NCBI GenBank assembly: GCA_903789505.1
Contig: CAIFEU010000015.1
Location: forward strand, 2,416 to 12,675
From: an uncultured Coriobacteriales bacterium
Lineage (GTDB): Bacteria > Actinomycetota > Coriobacteriia > Coriobacteriales > UMGS124
Length of the DNA: 10,260 nt
Direction: 5' to 3'
The notes under the pieces were generated by a model. That model was not told the DNA's origin, ran no database searches, and saw only the letters and a program-made list of their open reading frames with translations. Below are positions 1 to 6,703 of the stretch, in pieces; the stretch's first letter is position 1; each line of letters starts with the position of its first letter. Position numbers and translations under genes: made by a program.

Positions 1-2928
1 CTCCAGGCGCGCGAGCTCTGCCTCGTCGGCTTCGCGGTCGACGGGAGGGTCGATCCTGAGGGCCTCCTCCAGCACGACGCCCTTGCGCGAGCTGATGGAG
101 CGCACCGCGTTGCTGACCTGCTCGTCGAGCCGGCCCTTGGTGACCTTCACGTCGCTCACGCTCTCCAGCGCGCGCGCCTGGCGCGTCTGAGCCTGGGAGA
201 GCGCGGCGCGCGACGCCTCCACGTCCTCACGCAGGCCGGCGAGGTCCGTGTCGGATGCGCTCGCCCGGCCCGACAGCTCCTCCTGCGCCTCGCGCGCGCA
301 CGCGAGCAGGGCGTCGAGCCTCGCCGCGAGCGGGGAAACCCTGGAGAGCGCCACCCTCAGCTCGACGAGCGACGACCCTGCGACGTCCCCCTCGTCGGAG
401 AGCGAGACGGCCTCGCGGCTGAGCTGGTTGTAGCGCGAGTCGAGATAGCGCAGCCGTTCCTGGAGCCGGGCATTGCGGACCTGACATTCGCTTCCCCGCT
501 CGCGTGCCACCCTCTCCTCGCGCCGCGCGGAATCGAGGCGCTCGTTGAGCGAGGCCACCCGTCCTTCGAGCCCCTTGATCGCGCGGTCGTGCTCGTCCAT
601 CTCGGACTGCAGGCGCTCGATGTCGTCCCTCGACGCCTCACTCTGCCGCTCGACGCCCTTGCGCCGGTCGAGCACGCGCCCCCTCTCCTGGGTCGCCGCA
701 TCAAGGGCGCGCTTGGCGCGCGCCGCCTCGCTCGACAGATAGCTCGCGGCGCCGGTGAGCCTGGCGAGTTCCTGCGAGGCTCGGTCGGAGGCCTCACGCG
801 CCTCGGAGAGCGTCGTCTCGGCGCGCTCCCGGTCCGCCCGCGCCCGCTCGTGCGCCGACTCGAGCGGGCCGATCGACGCGCTCAGCTCCCTCAGGCGTGC
901 CCTGCTCGCGAGCAGGCCGTGCATCGCGTCGACGGGATGCCCGACGACCACCTGGTTGCCACCACGCGCCCTCTGCCCTGCCGGCGTCACGTAGACGTGC
1001 GCCGGGTCGCCCTTCGAAGCGGCGACCGCCTGGTCGAGCGTGTCGACGACGCGCACGTCGCCCAGAAGCGCCGCCGCCACGCCCGCAAGTCCCCCGGCGT
1101 CCCCGATGCGCGAGGCGAGGGGAAAGCCGGGAAGCCCGTCCTCGTCCGTGGCGCCGACGGCACCCTGCCCCGCCGGTGCGGCGGCGACGATGGCGACCTG
1201 GCCCGCGGAGTCGGCAAAGCCAGATGCGACGCGGGCGACCTCGAGCAGGGCGTCCCCCGCCGAGGGGACGACGAAGCCGCGCATGCGTTCGGCGAGCAGG
1301 TCCTCCACCAGGCCAGTGAGCTCCTCGGGGACGTCGAGCGTCTCAGAGACGCGGGCCACCACGCGCGCGCCCACCTCCCGGTCGCCCGCGACCCGCGAGG
1401 CGAGCGGGGTGCGGTTCTCCTCGCCCAGCGTCGCCCGCTCCAGCCCCGACAGCTCCGCCCGCGCGCCCGACAGCTCCGCCCGCGCCGCAGCCTCCGCGCG
1501 CTGCGTGCGCTCGACCTCGGCGCGCGCCTGGTCGAGCCCGGCCTTGAGCTCGTCGCGGGCCGCTCGGGCGGCGACGATGGCGGAGTCGTTGTCCTGGGCG
1601 CGGCGGCGGGCGTCCGACTCCTCGGCGCGTGCCTCCTCGATCGCCTGCGCGAGCTCCTTTTCGCGAGCGTCGAGCATCTGCGCCTGGGAGCGGGAGCTCT
1701 CCAGGGCGTCGCGGGCCTTGGACAGCTCCACCGAGGCTCGGTCGCGCGCCTGCTGGCTCGAGCGGCTCGCCTGGCTGAGCTTGGAGAGCTCCGCCTCGAC
1801 GGAGCGGTGCGCGTCGCGGGCCGCGTCAATGGCATCGCCTGCCTGCTGGGCGCTCTTCTTGAGGCTCGCCTCCTCCCCGCGCGCGTCGACGAGCTGCTCG
1901 GAGACCTCGCGCAGCTCCTCGGCGTTCTGGGCAAGCCGCTCGCGCGACCTCCGGGCGGACTCGAGGGCTGCGTCGGCGCGCTGACGTGCCGTGCGCCCCT
2001 TCTCACCCAGGAGGCGCTGCGCCGCCTCGAGCCGCTCCACGACCGACTGGCAGCGTCTCCTCTGCTCCGAGAGGTCGCCCTGGCGGGCGTTCATGCGCTC
2101 CAGGCGCTCCTGGATGCCGGCGAGCTCCTCCTCCCGGAGGCGCACGTCGCGCTGCGCGGCGTCCAGGGCCGCCTCCGCCTCCTTGGAGGCGCGCTCGGCC
2201 TCTCCCCAGCGGCTCTGGAGCCGTCGCAGGTCGTCGACGGCCAGCTCGATCGAAAGCCGGTCGGCGCGCTCGGTGAGCTCCTGGTGCCTGCGGGCAACCT
2301 CGACCTGCTTCTCGAGCGGGCGAATCTGGCGATTCAGCTCGCGCTGCAGGCGCAGGATGCTCTTGAGTCGCTCCTCCATCGCGTCGATCTTGCGCGAGGC
2401 GCGCTCCCGGCGGCGCTTGTGCTTGGAGATCCCGGCCGCCTCCTCGATCAGCGCGCGCCGCTCCTCGGGCCGGCTCATGAGGATCTCGTCGAGCTTGCCC
2501 TGGCTGATGATCGAGCGCGTCTCCTTGCCCAGGCCGGAGTCGTGCAGGATGTCCTGGATGTCCATCAGGCGCGCCGGCGAGGCGTTGATGAGGTATTCGC
2601 TCTCGCCGGAGCGATACATGCGCCGGGTGATTGCGACTTCGTCGAAGTCGACCGGCAGCGTGTGGTCGGAGTTGTCGAGCACCAGGACGACCTCCGCCAC
2701 GCCGACGGGCTTGCGAGCTGACGACCCCGCGAAGACGACGTCCTCCATCGCCTGGCCGCGCAGGTGCTTCGCGCTCTGCTCGCCCAAGACCCACAGGATG
2801 GAGTCGGAGATGTTCGACTTGCCCGAACCGTTCGGGCCGACGATGACCGTGAGGCCCGGGTCGAAGACCATGTGAGTGCGGTCGGCGAAGGACTTGAAGC
2901 CCTTGAGCGTCAGGGACTTGAGATACAC
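1..2928 (-). CDS. smc: Chromosome segregation ATPase SMC (C-terminus cut by window edge)
   Basis: SMC is the core ATPase of the bacterial condensin. It dimerises at its hinge, works with ScpA and ScpB, and organises and segregates the nucleoid. The frame is open from the GTG at 2928-2926 to the window edge, giving 976 codons of a family that is usually near 1,180 residues. The C-terminal ATPase half (signature motif, Walker B) therefore lies outside. Visible parts are the N-terminal head with Walker A GPNGSGKS (residues 31-38) and the Q-loop GEQSAKHLRG (49-58, including R57), a long Glu/Arg/Ala-rich coiled coil (about 165-495), a globular hinge (about 500-670), and the start of the returning coil. 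The GTG lies one base after the rnc stop, with only a weak AGGA ribosome site inside the rnc end, so translation is probably coupled to rnc. The hinge is recognised by position and is rather divergent. Confidence 0.97.
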   Translation of the reverse strand, partial: MYLKSLTLKGFKSFADRTHMVFDPGLTVIVGPNGSGKSNISDSILWVLGEQSAKHLRGQAMEDVVFAGSSARKPVGVAEVVLVLDNSDHTLPVDFDEVAITRRMYRSGESEYLINASPARLMDIQDILHDSGLGKETRSIISQGKLDEILMSRPEERRALIEEAAGISKHKRRRERASRKIDAMEERLKSILRLQRELNRQIRPLEKQVEVARRHQELTERADRLSIELAVDDLRRLQSRWGEAERASKEAEAALDAAQRDVRLREEELAGIQERLERMNARQGDLSEQRRRCQSVVERLEAAQRLLGEKGRTARQRADAALESARRSRERLAQNAEELREVSEQLVDARGEEASLKKSAQQAGDAIDAARDAHRSVEAELSKLSQASRSSQQARDRASVELSKARDALESSRSQAQMLDAREKELAQAIEEARAEESDARRRAQDNDSAIVAARAARDELKAGLDQARAEVERTQRAEAAARAELSGARAELSGLERATLGEENRTPLASRVAGDREVGARVVARVSETLDVPEELTGLVEDLLAERMRGFVVPSAGDALLEVARVASGFADSAGQVAIVAAAPAGQGAVGATDEDGLPGFPLASRIGDAGGLAGVAAALLGDVRVVDTLDQAVAASKGDPAHVYVTPAGQRARGGNQVVVGHPVDAMHGLLASRARLRELSASIGPLESAHERARADRERAETTLSEAREASDRASQELARLTGAASYLSSEAARAKRALDAATQERGRVLDRRKGVERQSEASRDDIERLQSEMDEHDRAIKGLEGRVASLNERLDSARREERVARERGSECQVRNARLQERLRYLDSRYNQLSREAVSLSDEGDVAGSSLVELRVALSRVSPLAARLDALLACAREAQEELSGRASASDTDLAGLREDVEASRAALSQAQTRQARALESVSDVKVTKGRLDEQVSNAVRSISSRKGVVLEEALRIDPPVDREADEAELARLE
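1445..1486 (-). repeat. 21-bp tandem duplication inside smc (one coiled-coil heptad)
   Basis: Two adjacent 21-bp units (1445-1465 and 1466-1486) differ at one base. They encode the repeated heptad ARAELSG at about residues 482-495 of SMC, just before the hinge. The unit is exactly seven codons, so the duplication keeps both the reading frame and the coiled-coil register. This is seen directly. A recent duplication is inferred. Confidence 0.8.
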
Positions 2929-2929
2929 G

Positions 2930-3772
2930 CTAGTCCTGCCCGGTCGTCTCTGCCTGGACCTGCGACGAACGGGCGCCGACGTCCGGTCCGTCAGCCATCT
3001 CGATCGGGCTCACGGGCTCGATCGGCTGGGACGGCCAGGGCTTGTCGGGGTCGAACGCCAGGCTGCGGTCGTCCGCGGAGACGTAGCCCATCGCCTTGAG
3101 GGCGGCTGCCGCGGCGGCGGCCTCCGCCTCCTTCTTGGAGGACCCGCGGCCGGTCCCCACGACGCGCTCCCCGACGAGGCAGTTGCACACGAACGTCGGG
3201 GCATGGGCGGGACCGTCCTCGCTGACCATCTCGTAGTGGGGCGTCTCGTGGATGTCGGCCTGCGTCTTCTCCTGCAGGAGCGACTTGGGGTTCTCAGGCT
3301 CCTGGCAGCGCCAGGGCGCGAGGTGTGGCTTGAGCGTCTCGATGATCCAGCGGCGCGCGACCTCGAGGCCGCCATCGAGGTACATGGCGCCGACCACGGA
3401 CTCGTAGACGTTCTCCAGGGCGGAGTGCATGCCGCGCGCAGCAGCGCCGCGCTCGGAGGGCCCCAGGATAAGGACGTCCTCGAACCCGCGCTCCCCCGCC
3501 GCCGCGGACAGCGACTCACCGGAGATGAGCGAGACCTTGAGCCTCGTGAGGCCACCCTCGTCTATCTCGGGAAACTGACGGAACAGCTCGTCTGCGACGA
3601 CCATGCCCACGACCGAGTCCCCGAGGAACTCGAGGCGCTCGTACGAGGCCGACACCGGCTGTCCCTCGACTGCGGAGGGATGCGTGATGGCGGCCCTAAT
3701 CAGGCTCACGTCAGTGAAGTGGTAGCCGATGATGTCCTGAATCCGGTTGACCTTCCAAAGAACCGTGCGCAA
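2930..3772 (-). CDS. rnc: Ribonuclease III
   Basis: RNase III is a cytoplasmic Mg2+-dependent endonuclease that cuts double-stranded RNA, including rRNA precursors. I chose the TTG at 3772-3770 because a perfect AAGGAG (3785-3780) sits 7 bases upstream. The frame extends further upstream without any comparable start. The product is 280 aa against about 230 typically. Visible parts are the signature ERLEFLGDS (45-53, with E48 and D52), E107 in the GPSE loop, the second catalytic motif ENVYESVVGAMYLD (120-133, E124), and a dsRNA-binding domain (about 161-229) with its GRGSSKKEAE motif. The position equivalent to E. coli D114 is N121. Residues 230-280 form a Pro/Ser/Asp-rich tail not needed for the fold. 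The stop is one base before smc, and plsX ends 115 bp upstream. In many actinobacteria mutM/fpg sits between rnc and smc; it is absent here. Confidence 0.97.
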   Translation of the reverse strand: MRTVLWKVNRIQDIIGYHFTDVSLIRAAITHPSAVEGQPVSASYERLEFLGDSVVGMVVADELFRQFPEIDEGGLTRLKVSLISGESLSAAAGERGFEDVLILGPSERGAAARGMHSALENVYESVVGAMYLDGGLEVARRWIIETLKPHLAPWRCQEPENPKSLLQEKTQADIHETPHYEMVSEDGPAHAPTFVCNCLVGERVVGTGRGSSKKEAEAAAAAAALKAMGYVSADDRSLAFDPDKPWPSQPIEPVSPIEMADGPDVGARSSQVQAETTGQD

Positions 3773-3779
3773 GGCGATG

Positions 3780-3785
3780 CTCCTT
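3780..3785 (-). promoter_or_regulatory. Ribosome binding site that sets the rnc TTG start
   Basis: The minus strand reads AAGGAG here, 7 bases before the TTG at 3772. No in-frame ATG or GTG near the conserved N-terminus has a comparable site, so this motif decides the start of RNase III. Confidence 0.75.
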
Positions 3786-3887
3786 GATCGATGCGGACAA
3801 TGCGGACCGCGCTGCCCGGCGTTCTGCGCCCAGCGTGCCGGCGCGCGAGCCTGACGGTGCCGCCAGAGAACGCGGGCGTGGCTGGCG

Positions 3888-4874
3888 CTAGGAGATGGCG
3901 GCGGAGATCCTGCCGACGAGGTCCTGGCGCGCGGCGTTCGCACTCACGAGGGTGCCCTGGCACACCGCGCGCGGCGAGGTGGCCCCGTGCCCGATCACGA
4001 CGACCCCGTTGACCCCCAGCAGGACGGCGCCGCCGTACATCTCACCGCTCAGACGCTGCTTGAGGTCACCCAGCTGACCGGAGAGCAGCGCTCCGCCGAT
4101 CTTGCCCTTCGTGGAGGCCATCGCCGCCCGTTTGACCTCGGACATCAGGAACCTCGCCGTTCCCTCGAGTGTCTTGAGCGCCACGTTGCCGGTGAACCCG
4201 TCGGTGACGATGACGTCGAAGGAGTCGCCCAGGATGTCAGTCCCCTCAGCGTTGCCCACGAACTCGGGGACGGAGTCGCGCAGGGCAGCGAAGCGCTCCT
4301 GGGCTTCCATGGAGCCCTTGGTGTCCTCCGAGCCGATGTTGAGCAGGCCCAGGCGCGGGTCGTCGACGCCCACGACGATGCGAGCGTAGGCGCAGCCCAT
4401 GTGGCCGTACTGCACGATGTTGAGCGGCTTGCAGTCGGCATTCGCGCCGACGTCGAGCAGGACCGTCGGCGTCTTGCCGGGCAGTGCCAGCGTCAGCGCA
4501 GGGCGGTCGATTCCGGGAATGCGGCCGATCAGCAGGGTCGCGGCAGCCATGCAGGCGCCCGTCGACCCCGCGGAGAAGAACCCCTGGGCGCACCCGGACT
4601 TCACGAGCTTGCTCCCCACGACGATGCTGGAGTCCCGCTTGGTGCGTATTGCCTGCAGCGGGTGCTCCCCCATCGAGATCGACTGCGTGCACGCGACCGC
4701 CTCGCAGCGCTCGTGGGAGGCCGCGAAAGGCGTCACGACGTCGTCGGTGCCCACGACGATGACCGAGAGGTCCGGATCGCTCTCGAGCGCCAGGGCGACG
4801 CCCTCCAGAACCACCGCCGGGGGTTCGTCGCCCCCCAGCGCGTCGACGCAGACGGTCACAGGCTTTGCGCTCAT
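3888..4874 (-). CDS. plsX: Phosphate acyltransferase PlsX
   Basis: PlsX interconverts acyl-ACP and acyl-phosphate at the membrane surface. The acyl-phosphate is then used by PlsY for the first acylation of glycerol-3-phosphate in phospholipid synthesis. The product is 328 aa, normal for the family. Recognisable blocks are VCVDALGGDEPP (8-19), the long motif with STGA and GRIPGIDRPAL (about 101-127), LLDVGANADCKP (139-150) and VIVTDGFTGNVALKTLEG (221-238). The ATG at 4874 was chosen because GGAGG lies 5 bases upstream; an in-frame ATG at 4916 falls in the loop of the upstream hairpin and lacks such a site. Together with the DAK2/FakA-like gene at the right edge, two proteins of acyl-phosphate metabolism are encoded in this window. 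acpP, which often follows plsX, is not present before rnc. Confidence 0.97.
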   Translation of the reverse strand: MSAKPVTVCVDALGGDEPPAVVLEGVALALESDPDLSVIVVGTDDVVTPFAASHERCEAVACTQSISMGEHPLQAIRTKRDSSIVVGSKLVKSGCAQGFFSAGSTGACMAAATLLIGRIPGIDRPALTLALPGKTPTVLLDVGANADCKPLNIVQYGHMGCAYARIVVGVDDPRLGLLNIGSEDTKGSMEAQERFAALRDSVPEFVGNAEGTDILGDSFDVIVTDGFTGNVALKTLEGTARFLMSEVKRAAMASTKGKIGGALLSGQLGDLKQRLSGEMYGGAVLLGVNGVVVIGHGATSPRAVCQGTLVSANAARQDLVGRISAAIS

Positions 4875-4895
4875 GGACTCCTCCATATACCAGAA

Positions 4896-4929
4896 AGGCC
4901 GGTGCCGCTCTAACATGCGGAACCGGCCT
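4896..4929 (-). promoter_or_regulatory. Stem-loop between rpmF and plsX (possible attenuator or mRNA 3'-end stabiliser)
   Basis: On the minus strand AGGCCGGT pairs perfectly with ACCGGCCT (8 bp). After one mismatch, CCGC pairs with GCGG (4 bp), leaving an 8-base loop. Only a short, poor U-run (TTCTGG) follows, so it is a weak candidate as an intrinsic terminator. It ends 11 bases before the plsX Shine-Dalgarno sequence. It could limit readthrough from the highly expressed rpmF into plsX or protect the rpmF mRNA. The stem is seen; the role is inferred. Confidence 0.6.
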
Positions 4930-4952
4930 CGGGACTGCGAAAAAAAGTGAAC

Positions 4953-5132
4953 CTAGTCGACGCTGATAACCTGACGACCGTTGTAGGTGCCGCAGTTGGG
5001 GCAGACGCGATGGGGCAACTTGGGAGCGCCGCAGTGAGGGCACGGAACCGTCTGAATCAGCTTGATGTTGTTGTTGGCAGCGCGACGCGAGTGCGTGCGC
5101 ATACGGCCGGTCTTACGCTTGGGAACTGCCAT
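4953..5132 (-). CDS. rpmF: Large ribosomal subunit protein bL32
   Basis: bL32 is a small zinc-ribbon protein of the 50S subunit. The 59-residue product begins MAVPKRKTGRMRTHSRRA and carries CPHCG (31-35) and CPNCG (44-48), so all four zinc ligands are present (the zinc-containing form). The N-terminus is Arg/Lys-rich as expected. The ATG at 5132 has GAGAGG 5 bases upstream. It lies downstream of the DUF177 gene, its usual partner, but separated by 184 bp that probably hold its own promoter. A stem-loop separates it from plsX. Confidence 0.97.
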   Translation of the reverse strand: MAVPKRKTGRMRTHSRRAANNNIKLIQTVPCPHCGAPKLPHRVCPNCGTYNGRQVISVD

Positions 5133-5155
5133 CGTAACCTCTCTCAGTCTTCCAC

Positions 5156-5194
5156 ACGGTCACGCCTCGCGCACAGCCGGTTTGCCGTGACCGT
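5156..5194 (-). promoter_or_regulatory. 9-bp perfect dyad in the rpmF leader
   Basis: ACGGTCACG (5156-5164) and CGTGACCGT (5186-5194) are perfect inverted copies around a 21-base spacer, ending 23 bases before the rpmF ATG. In RNA this would be a stem-loop near the 5' end of the rpmF message; in DNA it could be an operator. The dyad is seen; the function is unknown. Confidence 0.5.
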
Positions 5195-5199
5195 TACAC

Positions 5200-5228
5200 A
5201 TAATGCACGAAAGAACACTTTATCACAC
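5200..5228 (-). promoter_or_regulatory. Candidate rpmF promoter
   Basis: This is the most AT-rich part of the 184-bp gap upstream of rpmF. A -10-like CATTAT (5205-5200 on the minus strand) has a poor -35 match, GTGTGA (5228-5223), at 17-bp spacing. An alternative -10 is GATAAA (5224-5219), preceded by TGT as in extended -10 elements. Neither is strong. The wide gap before a ribosomal protein gene supports some promoter here. Confidence 0.35.
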
Positions 5229-5276
5229 AGGACCGCTGCCCCGGGCGATGGGCGGACGTCCTCCGACATGTTCACA

Positions 5277-5292
5277 TCGTTCGCACGAACGA
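5277..5292. promoter_or_regulatory. Palindrome TCGTTCG-CA-CGAACGA
   Basis: Seven-base arms flank a 2-base centre, 24 bp after the DUF177 stop and upstream of the rpmF promoter candidate. The tiny spacer favours a protein-binding DNA site over a hairpin. It resembles an inside-out version of the Gram-positive LexA box (CGAAC...GTTCG), so it is not called as LexA. No binding protein can be named. Confidence 0.35.
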
Positions 5293-5316
5293 GGCCGGTC
5301 GGAGGCTCCGCGGCGG

Positions 5317-5952
5317 CTAGCGAGGGCGATTGACGTCGTCCATGACGCCGTCACGGTCTCCAGCGCGGCCGTCGCGCTCGGGAGAGCCGGAGAGGTCCAA
5401 CCCCGCCAGGGCCGCAAACGGGCTCATGGGGTCAACCTGGCTGGCACGCCTGGAGGCGCAGTCGCAGGTCTCGCGGTTGAGGTTCGCTCCGCAGTCGGGG
5501 CACAGGCCCTTGCAGTCCTCGCTGCACAGCACGACGAACGGGAGGTCTGACAGGACGGCCGACTGTATCGCCTCGGAGAGGTCGACCGTGCCGTCAGGTG
5601 CGATAATGCCGTAGTCGGAGTCGTCGTCATCCTCGTCTTCGCCCTCGTCGCCGCGCGGCTCGCGCAAGAAGTAGCAGGAGACCTCCCCGGCTATGTCGAT
5701 ATCGGCGGGCTCGAGGCACCGGTCGCAGGGGGCGGTCGCCTCTCCGCGCACGATGCCCGTCGCCAGGACGCCCTCCCCGGTGTTGGTGAGCGCGACGCTG
5801 AAGTCCAGCCCGCCGCTCAGCGTGAACGTGTGGCCGCCCAGGCTCAGCTCGCCCAGGTCGATGTGCCCCTCCCGGGTGACGGTGTCACCGGGGGAATCGA
5901 GTCCCGACAGCGTCGAGACGACGATGGGCTCGAACGATGCTTCGGTTGCCAT
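5317..5952 (-). CDS. YceD/DUF177 family metal-binding protein
   Basis: DUF177 proteins are encoded next to rpmF in most bacteria and, in E. coli and plants, have been linked to 23S rRNA or 50S maturation. The exact biochemical role is not settled. The product is 211 aa. Cysteine motifs typical of the family are present: CDRCL (76-80) and the cluster with C143, C147, C151, C154, C163 and C165, including CKGLCPDCGANLN (147-159). The family end is seen in DPMSPFAALAGLDL (174-187). Between the halves lies a very acidic linker (EGEDEDDDDSD, 103-113), and a 24-residue charged tail follows. The ATG at 5952 has AGGAAGG 4 bases upstream. The gene follows the coiled-coil gene by 24 bp, so the two are probably co-transcribed. 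Confidence 0.93.
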   Translation of the reverse strand: MATEASFEPIVVSTLSGLDSPGDTVTREGHIDLGELSLGGHTFTLSGGLDFSVALTNTGEGVLATGIVRGEATAPCDRCLEPADIDIAGEVSCYFLREPRGDEGEDEDDDDSDYGIIAPDGTVDLSEAIQSAVLSDLPFVVLCSEDCKGLCPDCGANLNRETCDCASRRASQVDPMSPFAALAGLDLSGSPERDGRAGDRDGVMDDVNRPR

Positions 5953-5976
5953 GAGCCCTTCCTAGTCTAGCGACCG

Positions 5977-6507
5977 TTAGTCAATCTGCTCGACGGGCTG
6001 GTCGCCCTGGTCGGACGGCTCGTCGTCGGCGTGCCCGTTGAGCAGCTCGCGGCAGTACGTCATCTGGTTCATCAGCGCGGTCGCCTTGTCGATGACCGCC
6101 TGGAGCTCCTCCTCGATCTTGCTGAACGTCTGCTCCGCGGAGTTCTCGGCCCAATAGCGAATCTCGCGGGCGTCCTTCTCCGCGTTGCTCTTGATCTCCA
6201 TCGCCTGGTCGTTGGCGATGCGCACGATCTCCTGGTCGCTGGCGAGCGTGTTGGCGCGGTCCTCCGCGTCGGTAACGATGTGGCGCGCCTCGTCGTCGGC
6301 GGCGTTGAGAATCTCGTCGCGCTCTCGCAGCACGCGACGGGCCTTCTGGAACTCGTCCGGAAGCGAGCCCTTGATGTCGTCGAGGATGGCGTATGCGGCC
6401 TCGGAGTCGATGATCTTCTTCGATCCGCCGCCGGTCAGGGGCGCCTTGGCGTTGTTGATGAGATCCTCGAGCTCCTCGATAAAGGCTTCGATGTCGCTGC
6501 CGGGCAT
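5977..6507 (-). CDS. Coiled-coil protein of the Rv2927c / DivIVA-like type
   Basis: The 176-aa product has no signal peptide or membrane segment. Residues 1-60 resemble the N-terminus of the Mycobacterium tuberculosis Rv2927c family from memory: a short helical segment, then AILDDIKGSLPDEFQKA (40-56) and RERDEIL (61-67). Residues about 61-148 are one long Ala/Glu/Asp/Arg-rich helix with coiled-coil character. The tail (158-176) is acidic. Pipelines often label such proteins as ATP synthase subunit B-like or DivIVA-like, which reflects the coiled coil only. In M. tuberculosis the gene also sits next to the DUF177 gene, supporting the assignment. The ATG at 6507 has GGAGGGAG 4 bases upstream. 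Function is unknown; a cell-envelope or division scaffold is possible but unproven. Confidence 0.85.
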   Translation of the reverse strand: MPGSDIEAFIEELEDLINNAKAPLTGGGSKKIIDSEAAYAILDDIKGSLPDEFQKARRVLRERDEILNAADDEARHIVTDAEDRANTLASDQEIVRIANDQAMEIKSNAEKDAREIRYWAENSAEQTFSKIEEELQAVIDKATALMNQMTYCRELLNGHADDEPSDQGDQPVEQID

Positions 6508-6523
6508 ACGGCTCCCTCCAAAA

Positions 6524-6554
6524 TCTCACCGCGGAGAAGCCGCCGCGGATGAGA
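6524..6554 (-). promoter_or_regulatory. Leader stem-loop before the coiled-coil gene
   Basis: On the minus strand TCTCA-T-CCGCGG pairs with CCGCGG-TGAGA, an 11-bp stem with one bulged T and an 8-base loop. It is followed by ATTTT and then the GGAGGGAG ribosome site. It could act as a leaky terminator/attenuator or a 5' stabilising hairpin. The structure is seen; the role is inferred. Confidence 0.5.
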
Positions 6555-6577
6555 GATAAAGTCGATGTATCCCATGG

Positions 6578-6586
6578 ATAATAGCA
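6578..6586 (-). promoter_or_regulatory. Candidate extended -10 promoter for the coiled-coil/DUF177 pair
   Basis: The minus strand reads TGCTATTAT: a TGn extension plus TATTAT, which matches the -10 consensus in five of six positions. No good -35 is visible at 16-18 bp. Transcription from here would start near 6571 and give a leader of about 60 bases that contains the stem-loop at 6524-6554. Confidence 0.5.
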
Positions 6587-6703
6587 AAACTTCGGACGGG
6601 CGGGCATGAAGCGGGCGTCGAGGCGAAATCGGACGTATAAACCACGCAACGCCGAGGCCGCAGGAGCCCGTGGCGCATCCCGGCGGTGCGTCGGGGAGGC
6701 TCG

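Noticed and set aside
589..2721. 710-codon open frame on the plus strand
   Set aside because: It is the exact antisense phase of smc. In GC-rich genes the complementary in-phase frame lacks stops. Its product is a Leu/Arg/Gly-rich sequence without recognisable domains.
3773..3887. Possible small gene or terminator between plsX and rnc
   Set aside because: The open frame upstream of the rnc TTG has no ribosome site and an Arg/Pro/Ser-rich composition. A 6-bp CGCCAG/CTGGCG dyad lacks a U-run, and the TCCGCATTG/TCCGCATCG repeat is short.
2876..4913. Plus-strand open frames of about 300 codons (2876-3787 and 3987-4913)
   Set aside because: Both mirror the well-supported rnc and plsX genes on the minus strand and show no family motifs.
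5277..5292. LexA/SOS box
   Set aside because: The half-sites are in the reverse order to the known CGAAC...GTTCG box, and no damage-response gene follows directly.
6620..6703. Possible terminator after coaD (CCACG...CGTGG followed by TTTATA)
   Set aside because: The arms are only 5 bp around a long loop and there is no proper U-tract. It is too weak to call.
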